Positions 27,884 to 38,414 of a stretch of DNA of 64,000 nt are shown piece by piece. The notes beneath the pieces are model-generated. The model searched no databases. It was not told where the DNA came from and was given only the letters and a program-made list of their open reading frames with translations. The stretch covers positions 1 to 64,000 of the forward strand of contig CANNFT010000006.1 in assembly GCA_947503895.1 (NCBI GenBank). Direction: 5' to 3'. The number at the start of each line of letters is the position of its first letter. Within the stretch, counting starts at the first letter, position 1. The DNA comes from an uncultured Saccharospirillaceae bacterium (GTDB taxonomy: Bacteria; Pseudomonadota; Gammaproteobacteria; Pseudomonadales; Oceanobacteraceae). A program made the translations under genes and the position numbers.

Positions 27884-28806
27884 GCGAACACATCACGGTT
27901 TTATTAAATGAAGCAGTCGACGCATTGGTAACCGATGTTGATGGTCTTTTCGTCGATTGCACATTCGGTCGCGGTGGACACAGTCGATTAATTTTGGAGC
28001 GTCTGTCTCCACAGGGACGATTAATCGGCATTGATAAAGACCCGAGAGCCATTGCGACGGCAGAAGCACTCGAGCAAGAAGACGACCGATTCACGATTTG
28101 TCACGGAAGCTTTGCTGACCTACAAGGGCTGGTGGCATCGAAATTTGCAGATCGACCGGTGCTGGGTGTCTTAATGGATTTGGGTGTCAGCAGCCCACAA
28201 CTGGATGAAGCTGAGCGTGGCTTTAGCTTTATGCAGGACGGCCCGCTTGATATGCGAATGGATACAAAAAGTGGTGAAACAGCCGCTCAGTGGATTGCCC
28301 ACGTGGATGAATCAGACCTTGCGGATGTATTTTATCAGTTTGGTGAGGAGCGATATAGCCGCCGCATCGCGAAGGCGATTGTGACACGTCGCGAAAGCGA
28401 ACCGTTCACCCGTACGAAAGATTTAGCGGAGGTGATAAAAGAAGCGCACCCCCGCTGGGAAAAAGGAAAGCATCCTGCGACACGCTGCTTTCAAGCGATG
28501 CGCATTTATTTAAATAATGAATTGGGTGATTTAGATATCGGCCTAAACAGAGCCACAGAACTGCTCGCAGCGACAGGACGATTAGTGGTGATTAGCTTTC
28601 ATTCGTTGGAAGACAGAATGGTAAAGCGCTTTATTCGAGAAAAAGAAAAAGGGCCGCAGTTACCACCGGGTCTCCCAATTATGGAGAAAGATATTTTATC
28701 GACGTTAAAAAAGGTCGGTAAGGCGATTAAACCCAGCAAGGCTGAAGTCGACGCGAATGTCCGATCTCGAAGTGCCGTCATGCGCATTGCCGAAAAGCAA
28801 GCTTAG
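27880..28806 (+). CDS. rsmH: 16S rRNA (cytosine1402-N4)-methyltransferase
   Basis: RsmH (MraW) methylates N4 of C1402, the same base modified by RsmI. The 308-residue protein shows the SAM-binding segment [14 protein letters not shown] and [20 protein letters not shown], plus the C-terminal [13 protein letters not shown]. It starts in the mraZ stop (ATGA). Confidence 0.97.
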   Translation: MSEHITVLLNEAVDALVTDVDGLFVDCTFGRGGHSRLILERLSPQGRLIGIDKDPRAIATAEALEQEDDRFTICHGSFADLQGLVASKFADRPVLGVLMDLGVSSPQLDEAERGFSFMQDGPLDMRMDTKSGETAAQWIAHVDESDLADVFYQFGEERYSRRIAKAIVTRRESEPFTRTKDLAEVIKEAHPRWEKGKHPATRCFQAMRIYLNNELGDLDIGLNRATELLAATGRLVVISFHSLEDRMVKRFIREKEKGPQLPPGLPIMEKDILSTLKKVGKAIKPSKAEVDANVRSRSAVMRIAEKQA

Positions 28807-28818
28807 TGTTCGCGGGTT

Positions 28819-29103
28819 ATGACAAAGATCGTGTTGGGAATTTTGGTCGCTTCAGCATTGGGCGCAATTTATAGCAGTTTCATTAATCGCCAATTGGCGT
28901 ACGAGTGGCAAGCTTTGAACGATCAACAAACCAAGCTGGTTGAAGAGCATGGTCGCTTGATGCTGGAGTACAGTACGCTGGCAGCACCGAGTCGAATCGA
29001 AGTGCTGGCAAGAGATAAATTAAACATGAAGTTTCCACAGAAAGATGATCAGCGTGTGATTGAGATGCACTCGAGTGGAGAAGGGCTTAAACCTAAATTG
29101 TAA
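28819..29103 (+). CDS. ftsL: Cell division protein FtsL
   Basis: This 94-residue bitopic protein has a membrane helix at about residues 4-22 (IVLGILVASALGAIYSSFI). A periplasmic coiled coil with leucine heptads (LNDQQTKLVEEHGRLMLEYSTL) follows. FtsL forms the FtsQLB complex that licenses FtsWI. It is identified mainly by size, topology and position between rsmH and ftsI. Confidence 0.92.
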   Translation: MTKIVLGILVASALGAIYSSFINRQLAYEWQALNDQQTKLVEEHGRLMLEYSTLAAPSRIEVLARDKLNMKFPQKDDQRVIEMHSSGEGLKPKL

Positions 29104-29115
29104 AAATGTGAAGAG

Positions 29116-30819
29116 ATGAACAAACGTAACCAAATTAAATCAGTCAGCGGAGCCTGGCGCCACTATGTAGTCGTGGCGGCAGGCTTGCTGCTGTTTGGTG
29201 GTTTGATATTTCGATTAGCGCATCTGCATTGGATAGAAACCGATTTCCTACAAGGTGAAGGCGCGAAGCGCTCTTTACGTGAGCAAAACATCGTGGCCTA
29301 TCGCGGTATGATCACCGATCGCAACGGCGAGCCATTAGCAGTCAGTACACCTGTACACAGTGTGTGGATGAATCCCAAGCAAGTGTTATTGGAACAGCCA
29401 AACCTCAAGCCGTTGGCGCAGCAGCTCGGTATTTCAGTGGCGACGCTGAACAAAAAAGTAAAGCGTAATGCGGGGCGTGAATTTGTCTATTTGGCACGTC
29501 ACCTCAACCCCGTGGAAGCCAACAAGATTGCGAAACTGAATATAGCAGGCGTTGCCCTTGAGCAAGAATACAAGCGTTATTACCCCGCCGCGGAAGTAAC
29601 AGCCCACTTGGTCGGTTTTACCAATATCGATGAAAAAGGCATTGAAGGCGTGGAATTGGCTTATGACGATTGGCTGGATGGTGAAATGGGTAAGAGCCGC
29701 GTCATTAAAGACAGACTGGGTCGTTTGGTTAAAGATTTAGGTGTGGTATCCCCAGCCACAGCAGGCAATGAGCTGCAGCTCAGCATAGACTTAAGACTTC
29801 AATATCAAGCCTACCGAGAGCTAAAAGCCGCAGTGAAGCAGCATGGTGCTAAGTCGGGCTCTTTGGTCATGGTCGATGTTGATAGTGGCGAAATATTGGC
29901 GATGGTAAATCAGCCTTCCTTTAACCCGAATAATCGCAATGAACTGCGCTCTTCCTCCGTTCGCAATCGCGCGGTAACAGACATTATTGAACCCGGTTCG
30001 ACCGTCAAACCATTTACTGTGGTGGCAGCGCTCTTAACCGACCAAGTGAATAAGTTTTCTGTAATCGACACCTCTCCAGGATACATGCGGGTCGGGCGAA
30101 AAACGATCCGCGACCATAGAAACTATGGTGTGCTCGACATCACCGGAATATTAACTAAGTCCAGTAATATTGGTGTGAGTAAGTTGGCGCTGGAAATGGG
30201 AGGCGACACTCTGTGGAGCATATATCAACAGCTCGGCTTGGGTCGTCCTGTCGGCATAGGTTTACCGGGTGAGCAGGGTGGAAAAGTCGCAGTGACAGGC
30301 AACCGTTGGAGTGATTTGGAAACGGCTACTTTATCCTACGGTTATGGCTTGGCAGTGACGCCGATACAACTTGCGCAAGCTTATCAAACATTGGCCCATC
30401 AAGGAGTCAAAATGCCGTTGTCATTGGTGCCGCAAGATAATGTACAAGGTCAGCGTGTCATTCCTACCGAAATCGCGAAAGACGTGGTGGATATGCTGGA
30501 AACCGTGATCGGGCCAAAAGGTACGGCTAGGCGAGGCAAGGTAGAAGGTTATCGCGTAGCGGGGAAGACTGGCACGGCGCACAAAGTGGGGGTGAGTGGT
30601 TACCAAGATGATCGCTATCGATCGGTTTTTGCAGGCGTGGCCCCTGTGGATAACCCCAAGATTGTGACTGTGGTGGTCATTGATGAGCCTTCTGGTCAAG
30701 AATATTACGGCGGAGAAGTTGCTGCGCCCGTGTTTTCGCGTGTAATGCAATCAAGCTTACGATTACTTAATGTGCCGCCAACTCAAATTGACGGTTATAC
30801 CATTGCTGGGAGGCCTTAA
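29116..30819 (+). CDS. ftsI: Peptidoglycan D,D-transpeptidase FtsI (PBP3)
   Basis: This 567-residue septal class B penicillin-binding protein has one membrane helix (about 16-34). The PBP dimerisation domain follows, then a transpeptidase domain with the SxxK active site in EPGSTVKPF (Ser295, Lys298), the SSN triad (349-351) and KTGT (484-487). It partners with FtsW, encoded further on. Its stop overlaps the murE start by one base. Confidence 0.97.
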   Translation: MNKRNQIKSVSGAWRHYVVVAAGLLLFGGLIFRLAHLHWIETDFLQGEGAKRSLREQNIVAYRGMITDRNGEPLAVSTPVHSVWMNPKQVLLEQPNLKPLAQQLGISVATLNKKVKRNAGREFVYLARHLNPVEANKIAKLNIAGVALEQEYKRYYPAAEVTAHLVGFTNIDEKGIEGVELAYDDWLDGEMGKSRVIKDRLGRLVKDLGVVSPATAGNELQLSIDLRLQYQAYRELKAAVKQHGAKSGSLVMVDVDSGEILAMVNQPSFNPNNRNELRSSSVRNRAVTDIIEPGSTVKPFTVVAALLTDQVNKFSVIDTSPGYMRVGRKTIRDHRNYGVLDITGILTKSSNIGVSKLALEMGGDTLWSIYQQLGLGRPVGIGLPGEQGGKVAVTGNRWSDLETATLSYGYGLAVTPIQLAQAYQTLAHQGVKMPLSLVPQDNVQGQRVIPTEIAKDVVDMLETVIGPKGTARRGKVEGYRVAGKTGTAHKVGVSGYQDDRYRSVFAGVAPVDNPKIVTVVVIDEPSGQEYYGGEVAAPVFSRVMQSSLRLLNVPPTQIDGYTIAGRP

Positions 30820-32282
30820 TGATTCCGGTGAATGCCACGATATCCAGTTTATTTTCTTTGGACGATACGGGCAGCGTCGTGCCTGATCTCCATATTAAAA
30901 ACCTGTGTTTCGATAGTCGCGAAGTACAAGCGGGTGATGCTTTCGTCTCTATGCCTTCTGTTGCGGGTAACGATCAGACCTATATACAACAAGCTCGTTC
31001 GCAAGGTGCCATAGCCATCATCACCAGCGAAGATCGCCCAGTTGACGACGGAGATGTGCCAGTTTTGGCTTTGCCACGTTTGGAGTCGACCTTGGGTCAA
31101 ATTGTCCACCAATTAATGGGATGCCCGACTGATCGACTCACCGCCATTGGTATTACCGGCACCAATGGTAAGTCGTCCACCAGTTTCTATGTGTCACAGT
31201 TGTTAAGTGAGCTGCGTGCAAGCTGTGCCGTCATGGGCACCCTAGGTTACGGCACACCGGAACAATTAACCGAGACCGGTATGACGACTTTACCGCTCGA
31301 GCGATTGCATAAAGTGCTCGCAGGTCTCAGCAGTGAGTTCGAAAATGTTGCGATTGAAGTATCCAGCCATGGCTTAGATCAAGAGCGGTTGGCGGGTGTT
31401 CAATTTGCCGGCGCGGTATACACCAACCTGAGTCATGATCATCTGGATTATCACGGCACCATGGAGGCTTACGCATTAGCGAAAACGCAGTTATTCGCTT
31501 GGCCGAATCTGCGGTTTGCCGTGGTGAATATAGATGATCAATACGGAGAAACCATGCTCCAAACAGCCCGTGATGCAAGGGTTCCAACCCTATTAACTTA
31601 CGGGCAAACCGACGCGGCTGACCTTCAGTTTTCTATTGTGGCGGTGAGTGATGCAGGCTTAGAACTATTGATACGCTTTGGAACCCAAAGTGCTCGCGTG
31701 GCTGTCCCATTGTATGGTGAGTTTAATGCCTACAATGCAGTGGCGGCACTGGGTGTAGGCCTGTCTTTGGGGCTGCCGTTTGACGAATTGGTAGAAGGGC
31801 TCAACCATTTGCGGTCTGTGGCCGGCAGAATGGAACGACTATCCGATCGGCCATTGGTCATTGTTGACTACGCCCACACCCCTGATGCGCTTCAGCAAGT
31901 ATTAAAGACCAGTTTGCAACACTGTCATGGTGAATTACATGTAGTGGTTGGCTGTGGTGGTGATCGAGACCAGTCAAAGCGGCCGTTAATGGGACAAATT
32001 GCGGCCCAATTTGCAGACAAGGCCTATATTACCAGTGATAATCCGCGCACCGAGTCAGCCCAATTTATTGCTGACCAAATGACCGAACATTTAACCTCGC
32101 AAAACTTTATCGTCGAGTTGGATCGAGCGAAAGCCATTCGACTTGCTATCGAGCACGCGCAACCCAGCGACCTTGTGTTAATAGCCGGTAAAGGACACGA
32201 AGATTATCAAGAAATCGATGGCATCAAACAGCCATTTAGTGATCACGCAGTGGCCCGCGCAGTATTGGAGGAACGGTCATGA
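30819..32282 (+). CDS. murE: UDP-MurNAc-tripeptide synthetase
   Basis: This 487-residue Mur ligase adds the third residue, expected to be meso-diaminopimelate, to UDP-MurNAc-L-Ala-D-Glu. The P-loop ITGTNGKSS is at about residues 111-119. The specificity segment reads TSDNPRTE, the DNPR form associated with diaminopimelate-adding enzymes. It overlaps murF by four bases. Confidence 0.96.
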   Translation: MIPVNATISSLFSLDDTGSVVPDLHIKNLCFDSREVQAGDAFVSMPSVAGNDQTYIQQARSQGAIAIITSEDRPVDDGDVPVLALPRLESTLGQIVHQLMGCPTDRLTAIGITGTNGKSSTSFYVSQLLSELRASCAVMGTLGYGTPEQLTETGMTTLPLERLHKVLAGLSSEFENVAIEVSSHGLDQERLAGVQFAGAVYTNLSHDHLDYHGTMEAYALAKTQLFAWPNLRFAVVNIDDQYGETMLQTARDARVPTLLTYGQTDAADLQFSIVAVSDAGLELLIRFGTQSARVAVPLYGEFNAYNAVAALGVGLSLGLPFDELVEGLNHLRSVAGRMERLSDRPLVIVDYAHTPDALQQVLKTSLQHCHGELHVVVGCGGDRDQSKRPLMGQIAAQFADKAYITSDNPRTESAQFIADQMTEHLTSQNFIVELDRAKAIRLAIEHAQPSDLVLIAGKGHEDYQEIDGIKQPFSDHAVARAVLEERS

Positions 32283-33646
32283 TTGGTGCTATTCGACTGG
32301 CAGAACTTGCCGAATTCATTCCTGCCCAACACCGTGGCGCAAACATCCCGTTTCAAACGGTGAGCACAGATACTAGAACGTTGCAGCCCGGTGATTTATT
32401 TATTGCACTGATCGGTGATCGATTCGACGGGCACGAATACGTGGCTCAAGCCGTGGAAAAAGGAGCATGTGCCGTCGTGGTCAGCAAACCGGTCGACGTG
32501 CGAGTGCCTTTTTTATTGGTCGAAGATACAACCCATGCGCTTGGACGATTGGGTTTATACAACCGTCAACGTTTTGATAAGCCCGTTGTAACGGTGACGG
32601 GCAGCAGTGGAAAGACCACGGTTAAAGGAATGATGGCTTCGTTGCTACGCCAAAAAAACGAAGTGTTAGTGACACGAGGCAATTTAAATAACCATATAGG
32701 TACGCCATTAACTCTCATTCGAATTGGTGAAAATGATGAGATCGCCATGTTGGAATTAGGTGCCAGTGCAGAAGGCGAAATTGCCTACACCGCGAATCTA
32801 GCAAAGCCCGATGTCGCCATATTAACAAACGCCGAAGCATCACACCTAGAAGGGTTTGGCGATGTAGAAACCATTGCGCGCACTAAAGGCGAAATTATTG
32901 ACGCATTGGGTGAGGCCGGCACGGCAATATTAAATGCCGATAGCCCATTTTTTAATGAGTGGGTAAGTCGTGCAGGCAATAAAAAAGTGTTCAGCTTCGG
33001 GTTGTCTGCTACAGCAGATATTCGTGCGGAAAACATTACGGTTCGTGATGATGGATGCTGTGATTTTACACTGACATTTTTAAATGAGCAGGTCCCTGTG
33101 CAGATGCAAGTCATGGGACGTCACAATGTAATGAATGGTTTAGCTTGTGCAGGCGCGTGTATCGCACTGGATATGACGCTGGATGAAATTGCCTCGGGTC
33201 TTAAACTTTTCACCGGTGTGCAAGGGCGGTTAATTGAAAAGAAAGGCATCAACGATAGTGTTGTCATTGATGACAGTTACAACGCAAATCCAGCCTCGGT
33301 TCGAGCCGCCATTGACGTTTTAGCTACGCGAGCGGGTGAGCGTGTTTTCGTGCTGGGTGACATGGCTGAACTGGGAGCTGAAACCAAAATAGCGCATGCT
33401 GAAATGGGTGCGTACGCTCGTGAAGCTGGCATAGAAACGTTTCTGGCCATTGGTGAATTTAGTCGTGCTGCGGTCGATGCCTTCGGCGATCAAGGGCATT
33501 GGTTTGCTAGTCACGGTAGTTTGGTTCGTTACTTAAATGGTTACTTAAAACATACAGTGACCGCACTGGTTAAAGGGTCGCGTAGTGCACATATGGATCG
33601 AGTGGTCAGCGACATTTTAGCCAAAGCAGAAGATAGCAAGTCTTAA
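32279..33646 (+). CDS. murF: UDP-MurNAc-tripeptide--D-Ala-D-Ala ligase
   Basis: This 455-residue Mur ligase completes the pentapeptide. The ATP loop VTGSSGKTTVKGM is at about residues 105-117, and DDSYNANPASVRAAID near 332-347 is the MurF signature. It is translationally coupled to murE. A 56-base gap, including an A/T-rich stretch, separates it from mraY. Confidence 0.96.
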   Translation: MIGAIRLAELAEFIPAQHRGANIPFQTVSTDTRTLQPGDLFIALIGDRFDGHEYVAQAVEKGACAVVVSKPVDVRVPFLLVEDTTHALGRLGLYNRQRFDKPVVTVTGSSGKTTVKGMMASLLRQKNEVLVTRGNLNNHIGTPLTLIRIGENDEIAMLELGASAEGEIAYTANLAKPDVAILTNAEASHLEGFGDVETIARTKGEIIDALGEAGTAILNADSPFFNEWVSRAGNKKVFSFGLSATADIRAENITVRDDGCCDFTLTFLNEQVPVQMQVMGRHNVMNGLACAGACIALDMTLDEIASGLKLFTGVQGRLIEKKGINDSVVIDDSYNANPASVRAAIDVLATRAGERVFVLGDMAELGAETKIAHAEMGAYAREAGIETFLAIGEFSRAAVDAFGDQGHWFASHGSLVRYLNGYLKHTVTALVKGSRSAHMDRVVSDILAKAEDSKS

Positions 33647-33702
33647 TACAGGCCATGCAATCATGAAAAAAAATAATTTTAAAAAAGTAGGGTGAATTTA
33701 GG

Positions 33703-34785
33703 ATGCTTCTCTGGTTAGGGGAATACTTACAGCAGTTCCATAGTGGCTTCGGGGTGATTAACTACCTTTCGTTGCGAGCTATATTTGCTGCATTAACTGC
33801 ATTGGCATTGGCGTTGTGGCTTGGCCCAATTGTAATTGAAAAATTAAGACAGCGTCAGATTGGGCAGTCGGTTCGTCAGGACGGCCCGAAAACACATTTA
33901 AGCAAAGCAGGTACACCGACTATGGGCGGTGTATTGATACTTTTGAGCATTGCTATCAGTACCCTTTTGTGGGGTGACCTGAGCAATCATTACGTTTGGG
34001 TTGTGTTGATTGTCACGTTGTCCACAGGTGTGATTGGCTGGATTGATGACTATCGAAAAGTCGTACAGAAAAACTCACGAGGTTTACCGGGCAGATGGAA
34101 ATTCTTTTGGCAAAGTGTCATCGCCATCATTGCTGGCGGCTTTTTATATGCAAGCGCTTCCACGCCTGCTGAAACCACGCTTATTGTTCCATTCTTTAAA
34201 GATGTCGCACTAGAGTTAGGTATTTTTTATGTCGTGCTCACTTACTTTGTCATCGTGGGGAGCAGTAATGCCGTCAATCTCACTGATGGATTGGATGGTT
34301 TGGCAATATTACCAACGGTCATGGTGGGCGGCGCATTAGGTATTTGTGCCTACTTAATTGGCCACGTGAATTTTGCAGATTATTTGTTTCTACCCTACGT
34401 CGCCGGTGCGGGGGAAGTGGTTATTTTTTGTGGTGCATTAGTCGGTGCGGGTATCGGTTTTCTGTGGTTTAACACCTACCCAGCTCAAGTATTTATGGGC
34501 GACGTTGGCTCACTATCATTGGGAGCTGCGCTCGGTGTGCTAGCTGTGATAGTACGACAAGAAATACTCTTGTTCATCATGGGAGGCATCTTTGTGGCGG
34601 AGACTGTAAGCGTTATTTTGCAAGTTGGCTCTTTTAAAATGACGGGGAAACGTATCTTTCGCATGGCACCCCTACATCACCACTTTGAATTAAAAGGGTG
34701 GCCCGAACCGCGCGTTATCGTGCGCTTTTGGATCATCACATTGTGCTTGGTGCTATTAGGTTTAGCAACCTTGAAAATTCGTTAA
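33703..34785 (+). CDS. mraY: Phospho-MurNAc-pentapeptide translocase MraY
   Basis: This 360-residue integral membrane enzyme with about ten helices makes lipid I on undecaprenyl phosphate. Signatures are [29 protein letters not shown] and the late [14 protein letters not shown] loop. AGG lies just before the ATG. Confidence 0.97.
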   Translation: MLLWLGEYLQQFHSGFGVINYLSLRAIFAALTALALALWLGPIVIEKLRQRQIGQSVRQDGPKTHLSKAGTPTMGGVLILLSIAISTLLWGDLSNHYVWVVLIVTLSTGVIGWIDDYRKVVQKNSRGLPGRWKFFWQSVIAIIAGGFLYASASTPAETTLIVPFFKDVALELGIFYVVLTYFVIVGSSNAVNLTDGLDGLAILPTVMVGGALGICAYLIGHVNFADYLFLPYVAGAGEVVIFCGALVGAGIGFLWFNTYPAQVFMGDVGSLSLGAALGVLAVIVRQEILLFIMGGIFVAETVSVILQVGSFKMTGKRIFRMAPLHHHFELKGWPEPRVIVRFWIITLCLVLLGLATLKIR

Positions 34786-34810
34786 TAAAAAAGAGATGTA
34801 AGACAATCGC

Positions 34811-36157
34811 ATGGCTTCACTGATATCGACGGACAAACAAAGAATCGTTATAGGCCTGGGTAAAACGGGTTACTCCGTCGTGGCTTTTTTTGTCCGTGCG
34901 GGTATACCGGTGATCGCAATGGATACGCGTGAAAACCCGCCTTATGCAGAGCAAGTTCGGTTGAATTTTCCGAATGTGCAACTTTGCTTAGGGCGGTTAG
35001 AAGTCGACCTATTACAAGCGGCTGCTGAAATTATTGTCAGCCCAGGCTTGTCGTTGAAAACACCAGAAATACAAACGGCTATTTCGTCTGGTGTACGAGT
35101 GATTGGTGATATTCAAGTATTTGCAGATCATGTGAAGGCACCGGTTATTGCGATTACGGGATCCAATGCAAAAAGCACGGTGACCAGCTTAGTGGGAGAG
35201 TTGGCATTAGCGGCGGATAAAAAAGTAGCGGTGGGTGGCAATATTGGAACACCCGCACTGGACTTACTGAATGACGATGTTGAACTCTATGTGATGGAGC
35301 TCAGTAGCTTTCAGCTTGAAACCACACCGGCTTTGAAAGCCACTGTCGCCACTGTATTAAATGTGAGTCCGGATCATCTAGATCGATACGATAGTTACTT
35401 GGAATATCATCAGGCAAAACACAAAATATTTAAAGGTTGCCAATCGGTGGTGATCAACAAAGAAGATCCATTAAGTGCGCCTATGCTGGCGGATGGTGTT
35501 ATGGCAACTTACTTTGGATTGAGTCAACCGGACCTTAATCAGTTTGGCCTTTTAGAAAAGGATGGAGTGTCTTGGTTAGCAAAGTTTGATCAACCACTGT
35601 TGCCTGTGTCTGAATTAAAAATTAAGGGTACGCACAATCAAAGTAACGCATTAGCTGCATTAGCCTTAGGAGAAGCAGTGAATTTGCCTATGGAAAAAAT
35701 GTTGCTTGGGTTGAAATCCTATTCAGGTTTGCCGCATCGTTGTCAGTGGTTACGTTCCGTTAAGGGTGTTGATTATTATAATGATTCAAAAGGTACCAAT
35801 GTTGGCGCAACAGAAGCCGCAGTGTTGGGTCTAGGCCCTGATTTAAAAGGCGGCATTGTTTTAATGTTGGGCGGCGATGGAAAAGGGGCAGAGTTTTCTG
35901 AATTAAACGCGGCGATTAAGAAATACGTCACCACGGTCATTGCCTATGGCCGAGATCAAACATTGATCCAAGCCGCGATGGATGAAACCATTCCATTAAA
36001 ACGAGCAGAATCGTTCGAACAGGCCTGTGAATTAGCGCAGCAAAGTGCCATTGAGGGGGATGCTGTATTGCTGTCACCGGCCTGCGCCAGTTTTGATATG
36101 TTTAAAAATTTTGAAGTCCGTGGTGAAGTCTTTACGCAGTGGGTTGCTCAATTATGA
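34811..36157 (+). CDS. murD: UDP-MurNAc-L-alanine--D-glutamate ligase
   Basis: This 448-residue Mur ligase adds D-Glu. It has an N-terminal Rossmann segment (IVIGLGKTGYSVV), the P-loop AITGSNAKST (about 114-123), and YNDSKGTNVGAT near 318-329. The Ala in the loop, in place of Gly, is also usual in Pseudomonas-type MurD. It overlaps ftsW by four bases. Confidence 0.96.
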   Translation: MASLISTDKQRIVIGLGKTGYSVVAFFVRAGIPVIAMDTRENPPYAEQVRLNFPNVQLCLGRLEVDLLQAAAEIIVSPGLSLKTPEIQTAISSGVRVIGDIQVFADHVKAPVIAITGSNAKSTVTSLVGELALAADKKVAVGGNIGTPALDLLNDDVELYVMELSSFQLETTPALKATVATVLNVSPDHLDRYDSYLEYHQAKHKIFKGCQSVVINKEDPLSAPMLADGVMATYFGLSQPDLNQFGLLEKDGVSWLAKFDQPLLPVSELKIKGTHNQSNALAALALGEAVNLPMEKMLLGLKSYSGLPHRCQWLRSVKGVDYYNDSKGTNVGATEAAVLGLGPDLKGGIVLMLGGDGKGAEFSELNAAIKKYVTTVIAYGRDQTLIQAAMDETIPLKRAESFEQACELAQQSAIEGDAVLLSPACASFDMFKNFEVRGEVFTQWVAQL

Positions 36158-37341
36158 CTTCTGCAACGCGTAAAATTCAACGCGAGCCGATTTGGCAAAA
36201 TATTCAATGGTTTCAGCCATTATCATTGGATAAGCCACTTCTTTATGCCGCATTGGTTTTATGCACCTTGGGTTGGTTGATGGTGACGTCTGCCAGTATG
36301 GATTGGGCGCAGCGTCAATTTGGAAACCCGTTTTATATTTCAATGCGTCACGGAATTTATTTAGTTCTAGCATTAGGCGTGGGATGGGTGACAACGCAAA
36401 TTCCACTGTCACTGTGGCGCAGATTTAGCGGCGTGATGATTATTGTCGCGCTTTTAGGATTGGTGCTGGTACTCATTCCGGGTCTGGGCCGTGAAGTCAA
36501 TGGCAGTGTGCGTTGGTTACCGCTCGGCATTATGAACGTGCAACCGAGTGAATTTGCAAAGATAGCAACCGTCATCTACTTAGCGGGCTATTTAGATCGT
36601 CGGCGAGAGGAAGTTCAATCACGTTGGTCAGGCTTTATTAAACCGCTCATCGTGTTGTCGTTTTTATCTGTGCTGCTGTTATTAGAACCTGATTTTGGTG
36701 CAGTCGTTGTCATGATGTTGGCAACGATTGCGTTATTGTTTTTAGGAGGCGTTAAAGCGGGGCAGTTTTTTATCACCACAGCGGTGATGATTGGCGCGTC
36801 GGTGGCTATCTTGGTGAGTCAGCCCTATCGACTCAAGCGATTAATCGCATATTTAGATCCATGGAATCCTGATAACGTTTATGGCAGTGGTTACCAGCTC
36901 ACACAAAGCTTAATCGCATTCGGACGCGGTGAATGGACGGGCGTGGGTTTAGGGAACAGTCTGCAGAAATTGTTTTATCTGCCTGAAGCTCACACAGACT
37001 TTGTGTTCGCTATCTGGGCAGAAGAAACCGGCTTATTAGGAGTACTGACGATAATCGGGCTGTTTATTTTTATCTTTTTGCGTGGGTGCAACTTAGGTCT
37101 GAAAGCCGCGACACAACAACAATACTTTTCGGCCTTTATTGCATACGGCATGGCATTGTTGATCGGCTTTCAGGCGTTTATAAATCTGGGTGTTAATATC
37201 GGGCTTTTACCGACCAAAGGGTTAACGCTGCCTTTTGTCAGTTACGGCGGCTCAAGTTTAATCGCTTGCTCCATCGCCATGGCGCTAATGCTGCGTGTTC
37301 AGCATGAATTAACCAGCGCTCAGCCGAAGGGGAAAAAATGA
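36154..37341 (+). CDS. ftsW: Septal peptidoglycan glycosyltransferase FtsW
   Basis: This SEDS-family polytopic protein (395 residues from the ATG at 36154) polymerises lipid II at the septum with FtsI. About ten helices are visible, with GREVNGSVRWLPLG, QPSEFAK, the conserved extracytoplasmic GEWTGVGLGNSLQKLFYLPEAHTDF and FVSYGGSS. The longer frame from 36139 starts inside murD. I chose the ATGA-coupled start. Confidence 0.95.
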   Translation: MTSATRKIQREPIWQNIQWFQPLSLDKPLLYAALVLCTLGWLMVTSASMDWAQRQFGNPFYISMRHGIYLVLALGVGWVTTQIPLSLWRRFSGVMIIVALLGLVLVLIPGLGREVNGSVRWLPLGIMNVQPSEFAKIATVIYLAGYLDRRREEVQSRWSGFIKPLIVLSFLSVLLLLEPDFGAVVVMMLATIALLFLGGVKAGQFFITTAVMIGASVAILVSQPYRLKRLIAYLDPWNPDNVYGSGYQLTQSLIAFGRGEWTGVGLGNSLQKLFYLPEAHTDFVFAIWAEETGLLGVLTIIGLFIFIFLRGCNLGLKAATQQQYFSAFIAYGMALLIGFQAFINLGVNIGLLPTKGLTLPFVSYGGSSLIACSIAMALMLRVQHELTSAQPKGKK

Positions 37342-38414
37342 AATCAACGGTTTTAATCATGGCTGGTGGCACGGGTGGGCACGTCATTCCAGCATTAAGC
37401 GTGGCTAAGCAATTGAAGTCTCAAGGGTATGAGGTTCATTGGCTGGGCAGTACGCAAGGGATAGAGAACGATTTAGTGCCCGATGCGGGTTATGAATTGC
37501 ATCGAATCCGTGTGACTGGGTTAAGAGGGAAAGGTGCGCTCAAATTATTCGTAGCGCCTATTTTGTTATTGAAAGCCGTATGGCAAGCCTACGGTGTTAT
37601 TCGAAAAGTTAAACCGGTTTTAGCGTTAGGCATGGGCGGGTTCGCTTCAGGTCCAGGCGGATTTGTCGCGGCCAAAATGGGTATACCGGTGGTCATCCAT
37701 GAACAAAACGCCATTCCAGGGATGACAAATCGATTATTAAGTCGGTGGGCGCATACTGTTTTGCAAGCATTTGATCAAACTTTTACTGCCGATGTGAAGC
37801 CGAAAACGGTTGGGAACCCTGTTCGCCAATCGATTTTTAAATTGCCTGAGCCAAATGTACGAGTGGCCAGTCATGAAGGGCTAAATGTTTTGGTGGTAGG
37901 TGGAAGCCTCGGCGCGGTCGCGGTTAATCAAGTGGTGGTGGATGCATTGGCATTAATGCCAGAGAATACTCGCCCGAATATTTGGCATCAAGCGGGCAAA
38001 CGCAACTATGACAATGTGAAGCAAGCCTATGATGCGCAATCTATTCAGGCCAAGGTAAGTGCATTCATTGCTGATATGTCTGAAGCTTACGAGTGGGCGG
38101 ACGTGGTGATTTGTCGCTCAGGCGCATTGACCGTCTCAGAACTAATGGCTGCCGGAGTAGCGTCCATCTTAGTACCTTTTCCACATGCCGTTGATGATCA
38201 CCAAACCGCAAACGCTCAGTTTTTAGTTGAGGCTGGAGCGGCACGTTTAAGGCCGCAAGCAGAATTAACCCCAGAACGTTTAGTGCAAGATTTAACGGAG
38301 CTTGGGGCCTCCAAAGAATCTCGTTTGGCAATGGCAATGGCCGCGAGAAGTTTAGCAAAACCGGAAGCAGCGCGAGTGGCTGCAAATTACTGTATCGAGG
38401 CAATCCATGGCTGA
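37338..38414 (+). CDS. murG: UDP-GlcNAc--lipid I GlcNAc transferase
   Basis: This 358-residue GT-B glycosyltransferase makes lipid II at the inner face of the membrane. Gly-rich loops [13 protein letters not shown] (8-20) and [11 protein letters not shown] bind the phospholipid substrate, and the C-domain shows [13 protein letters not shown] and [15 protein letters not shown]. It overlaps the stop of ftsW and the start of murC. Confidence 0.97.
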   Translation: MKSTVLIMAGGTGGHVIPALSVAKQLKSQGYEVHWLGSTQGIENDLVPDAGYELHRIRVTGLRGKGALKLFVAPILLLKAVWQAYGVIRKVKPVLALGMGGFASGPGGFVAAKMGIPVVIHEQNAIPGMTNRLLSRWAHTVLQAFDQTFTADVKPKTVGNPVRQSIFKLPEPNVRVASHEGLNVLVVGGSLGAVAVNQVVVDALALMPENTRPNIWHQAGKRNYDNVKQAYDAQSIQAKVSAFIADMSEAYEWADVVICRSGALTVSELMAAGVASILVPFPHAVDDHQTANAQFLVEAGAARLRPQAELTPERLVQDLTELGASKESRLAMAMAARSLAKPEAARVAANYCIEAIHG